Shown here: piece by piece, positions 46,598-49,016 of the stretch
Layout of the letters: each line of letters opens with the position of its first letter
How positions within the stretch are numbered: position 1 is the first letter of the stretch
NCBI GenBank assembly: GCA_910575555.1
Contig: CAJTFX010000034.1
Span: forward strand, 1-49,016
Direction: 5' to 3'
Origin: Lachnospiraceae bacterium
Lineage (GTDB): Bacteria > Bacillota > Clostridia > Lachnospirales > Lachnospiraceae
Length of the DNA: 49,016 nt
Program-made: the position numbers and the translations under genes
Notes under the pieces: model-generated
Told to the model about the DNA's origin: nothing
What the model saw: only the letters and a program-made list of their open reading frames with translations
Databases searched by the model: none

Positions 46598-47869
46598 ATG
46601 AAAGAGAAAGTATCCAAGAGTTATCCATTAGACAATTCGGCAATTATCCATTTAGCATCCATGCGAAAAGGATATACAAATTTTTTCCGGGTTGCCGCAG
46701 TGTTGACAAATTCTGTTTTCCCGGAAGTTCTCCAGACTGCGTTAGACCATATAACTCCGCGTTTTCCAACAATTGTAGCAGGAATCAGACGAAAGTCATT
46801 TCAATATGTGGTGGTTCCAGTGGAAGTGCCGCCAAAGGTGCAGAAAGAGCAGGAACATCTTTCCAGCATGACAAAAGAAGAGATAAAAGTTTGTGCAATG
46901 CGGGTTTTATATTCTGAAAATAATATTTCAGTGGAGTGCTTTCATGCTTTGACTGACGGGCATGGTGGAAGCATCTTTTTGAATGCTCTGCTGGCTGAAT
47001 ATTATTTGCTTTGTTATCCCGAAATGAATCGTGACGTGGAATACTTTTTTAAAGCATTGGAGCAGAACAGTGCGGAGGAAACTGCAGATGATTATATCAC
47101 TTATGCCAGAGGACATGCAGTTTCCGCTAGTCACAGAAAAGTGTACAGGCTGCCGCCGCCGATTTCTTCCAGTTCCTTGATTCATATAACGACAGGAATC
47201 TATTCTACAGAGGAACTTCTTGATGCAGCGCATTATTACGGTGTTAGTCTGACAGTGTTTCTTACCGCAGTTATGTTTGATGCGGTAATGGAGCTGCAAA
47301 GAGATTCTGCTGCCAGAGAGAAAGAGTGTAAGCCGATTCAGATTATGGTTCCTGTTGATTTGCGGAAACGGTTCTCAAGTAAGACACTGCGTAATTTTTC
47401 GCTGTATGCGCTTCCATGTATCACACAGACTGCTGCAGAAATTCCTTTCGAATCACTTGTGTGCCAGATTGCAGAACAGTTGGAAGAGCAAACGACACAA
47501 CAATATCTTTCGGCGATGATTGCAGCAAATGTTCGATCCCAAAACTGGATTTTGTTCCGTATTCTGCCTTTATGGATAAAGGATATTATTGTGCAGGCGG
47601 TTTATCACTTTTATGGTGAGCGGAATTCGTGTCTGAGTATTTCAAATTTAGGTGAAGCTGTCTGCTTAGAAGAAATCAGGCAGCATATTCAGAGGATGGA
47701 TTTTATGTTGACACCAAGAAGGAATTCCGCTTGTAATTGCGGCATTGTTTCTTATGGCGGGAGGTTATTTATCAATTTTACTGGAAAAGGAGACGGGGCA
47801 GGCTTAGAGCAATACTTTTTTAGAAAATTGGCATCAATGGGATATCAGGCAGAAATAGAAACAGCCTAA
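46598..47869 (+). CDS. Condensation-domain/alcohol acetyltransferase-like protein
   Basis: A 423-aa soluble protein of the chloramphenicol-acetyltransferase/condensation superfamily. The active-site motif HxxxDG is present as His116-ALT-Asp120-Gly121 (FHALTDGHGG), and a later PVDLRKRF plus SISNLG block corresponds to the family's C-terminal lobe motifs. Such stand-alone proteins move acyl groups between thioesters and alcohols or amines, for example in making acylated lipids (PapA5 type). No carrier protein is nearby. It shares promoter H with the YiiX-like gene, and GAGGGG lies ahead of the ATG. Confidence 0.78.
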   Translation: MKEKVSKSYPLDNSAIIHLASMRKGYTNFFRVAAVLTNSVFPEVLQTALDHITPRFPTIVAGIRRKSFQYVVVPVEVPPKVQKEQEHLSSMTKEEIKVCAMRVLYSENNISVECFHALTDGHGGSIFLNALLAEYYLLCYPEMNRDVEYFFKALEQNSAEETADDYITYARGHAVSASHRKVYRLPPPISSSSLIHITTGIYSTEELLDAAHYYGVSLTVFLTAVMFDAVMELQRDSAAREKECKPIQIMVPVDLRKRFSSKTLRNFSLYALPCITQTAAEIPFESLVCQIAEQLEEQTTQQYLSAMIAANVRSQNWILFRILPLWIKDIIVQAVYHFYGERNSCLSISNLGEAVCLEEIRQHIQRMDFMLTPRRNSACNCGIVSYGGRLFINFTGKGDGAGLEQYFFRKLASMGYQAEIETA

Positions 47870-47930
47870 GGCGTTTAACGTATTTTTAGCTTAAGGAAAT
47901 TTTCCATTTATCCACTTGAAAATACAGGTA

Positions 47931-47972
47931 TCCCTGCGTAATATCGTGAAAACGGCAGGGGTTTTCTGGGAC
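47931..47972 (+). pseudogene. Short TetR relic that doubles as a terminator
   Basis: Fourteen codons read SLRNIVKTAGVFWD, matching SLRNIVKTAGVTTG of the intact TetR at 22294, and the DNA (CCCTGCGtAAtATcGTGAAAACGGCAG) is close to 22371-22405. CCCTGC and GCAGGG in it form a hairpin followed by TTTT (47932-47965). A surrounding GGCGTTTAA/TTAACGCC pair (47870-47980) ends in T5. Confidence 0.6.
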
Positions 47973-47985
47973 TTAACGCCTTTTT
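47932..47985 (+). terminator. Terminator of the promoter-H operon
   Basis: Inner stem CCCTGC/GCAGGG with GTTTT (47932-47965), and an outer pairing of GGCGTTTAA (47870-47878) with TTAACGCC (47973-47980) followed by TTTTT. Either would end transcription from the condensation-domain gene. Confidence 0.6.
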
Positions 47986-48373
47986 ATTGTTTTAATAGTG
48001 ACAGGATGCATTTTTTCATAGCCTCATAACTCTGAGGGCTGATGTCATGCTCCATTTTACATGCATCGGCAGCGGCAATTTCAGGGGTTACGCCCAAATG
48101 AATGAGCCAGTCTGTCAACAGATTGTGGCATTCATAAACTTTTTCTGCAATTTCTTTTCCAGTTTCGGTCAAACTGATATATCCATCGCTTGATACAGTG
48201 ATATAATTTCGGTTTTTGAGGTTTTTCACTGCAATACTTACACTTGGTTTTGAAAAGTTAAGTTCATTTGCCACATCTATAGACCGCACGGCAGGTAAGC
48301 GTTTGCTTAATATCAAAATGGTTTCTAAATAATCTTCAAGAGATTCTTCTGATTTATGTTGAATATATCCCAT
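47984..48373 (-). CDS. DtxR-family iron-dependent repressor (short form)
   Basis: A 129-aa metalloregulator with the N-terminal winged helix (SIDVANELNFSKPSVSIAVKNL) and the metal-binding dimer domain but no SH3 domain. Metal-ligand positions by family comparison are Asp14, Glu17, His83, Cys105, Glu108 and His109 (ACKMEHDIS). Cys at the 102-equivalent of DtxR, not the Glu of MntR, points to iron. AAGGAG precedes the ATG. It is convergent with the envelope regulon and likely acts elsewhere; it is the best candidate in this window for binding the GTTAG-N6-CTAAC palindromes. Those have DtxR half-sites but wider spacing. Confidence 0.85.
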   Translation of the reverse strand: MGYIQHKSEESLEDYLETILILSKRLPAVRSIDVANELNFSKPSVSIAVKNLKNRNYITVSSDGYISLTETGKEIAEKVYECHNLLTDWLIHLGVTPEIAAADACKMEHDISPQSYEAMKKCILSLLKQ

Positions 48374-48894
48374 AACTATTTCTCCTTAAACTGATTTGCA
48401 ATAATATATTAACACTTAGATGGCAGGTTTTCAAGGATTTTCCCATAGGTATAGGTCTATTGGATTTGTATAGAATTGGAAAGTTTTTGTCAGTTGCTGT
48501 ATAAAGAGTACTCAAGGGGAAAATAAGACGCTGATATAATGTTTGGTGTATATCAAATTTTCAGAAAGGAACTAATAGATAACATATGTTAAAAACTGGT
48601 GGACTGGTATTGTTCTACAATCGACGAATGTATTCATTAGATGTCCGCTCCCCTTCTAGATTTGCTGATTTATTTGGAAAGGTATAACACTTTGGATAGG
48701 ATTTTTCATGTTTTTAACCGGAATAGTGATAATCTATTGCCAGATAATAACTAGAGCTTGGATCAACATTGGATAGATTCTGCAGCATGGCCTGCCATCC
48801 TTAGGCAGTTTGTCAGTTTCTTGATTGTGTGGCTTATTTGAGACATCCAAAGAGTTTTCGGTGAAGTACCGTCAATTTCAGAATGAGTATGGAA
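48374..48894. other. Gene-poor decayed stretch
   Basis: About 520 bases upstream of the DtxR gene with stops in all frames and no convincing gene. The AT-rich start (48374-48420) should hold the DtxR promoter. The rest looks like decayed coding sequence next to the MATE remnant. Confidence 0.5.
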
Positions 48895-49016
48895 TCTGGG
48901 GCTTCCAGCCTTTTGATACAGCCTTCCATCGTGGTTGTTACGGTTGTCAGCAATCTATTGCTGATAAAGTATAGTGCATGTTCCGTTTATGGTGTGGATA
49001 TCCCATGGCGGTATTT
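48895..49016 (+). pseudogene. MATE transporter remnant running off the right edge
   Basis: Reads SGASSLLIQPSIVVVTVV, SNLLLIKYSACSVYGVDIP, aligning to SSFITQMTIVIISLVCNMMLAKYGALSHYGIDIP of the MATE fusion at 42822. After GVDIP one base is missing (CCCATGG would be needed for PMAVF), a frameshift just before the edge. No start codon or ribosome site is seen upstream. Confidence 0.65.

Noticed and set aside
48541-48720. Possible resolvase or phage remnant upstream of the MATE relic
   Set aside because: No frame of useful length or known motif could be read on either strand.

Overview
The window looks like accessory chromosome from a gut Firmicute, most probably a Lachnospiraceae-type Clostridium relative. 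The evidence is AT-leaning sequence with purine-rich AGGAGG ribosome sites, strong TTGACA/TATAAT promoters, and protein types such as an MptD-like ECF S component, DUF6110, GPH symporter, MATE plus cytidylate-kinase-like fusion and short DtxR. No rRNA, tRNA, CRISPR array or NRPS gene was seen. Both ends are decayed: an IS3-type element cuts a peptide/nickel-binding protein gene on the left, and a broken MATE gene runs off the right edge.

Region 1 (about 0.4-26.6 kb) is a metal-acquisition island. It contains an ECF transporter (S, T and double ATPase), a YbtA/PchR-like AraC activator and a YbtP/YbtQ-like exporter-fold ABC pair (0.8-8.2 kb). Next come FeoA, a frameshifted Fur-like gene, a 26-aa membrane peptide, a DUF6110 protein and a P1B-type ATPase resembling ferrosome (fez) ATPases (8.4-12 kb), followed by an esterase lipoprotein (12.2-13.3 kb). 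After a reversed STAND/TPR NTPase (13.8-16.8 kb) lie an HMA protein, a ZIP remnant and a CydDC-like ABC pair (17.3-21.3 kb), then a TetR regulator and a third ABC pair (22.3-26.6 kb). Eight palindromes of the form GTTAG-N6-CTAAC sit in front of these units and probably tie them into one regulon. An iron-type DtxR regulator with Cys105, Glu108 and His109 lies at the far end (48 kb). Two promoters carry the same operator, hairpin with T-run, operator leader. A roughly 125-bp repeat occurs three times between the modules.

Region 2 (26.6-34.7 kb) holds hydrolases and a GPH-type symporter. A reversed set (lipocalin/CrtC-like protein, GPH symporter, esterase, double-domain esterase) faces a divergent AraC regulator, which suggests uptake and hydrolysis of an ester or glycoside.

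Region 3 (35-47.9 kb) appears to be an envelope-stress regulon run by the OmpR-type two-component system at 40.8-42.5 kb. Eight promoters carry tandem 11-bp repeats (consensus near TTCTCAAACAT) ending exactly 8 bp before the -10 box, with no separate -35 box. They serve cardiolipin synthase, a second lipocalin-like protein, several paralogous two-helix membrane proteins, the two-component system itself, a permuted-papain-fold (YiiX-like) protein and a condensation-domain protein. A MATE pump fused to a cytidylate-kinase-like domain lies inside the region but has a different, attenuator-bearing leader.

All functions are read from sequence motifs and family knowledge. No database search or structure calculation was run.
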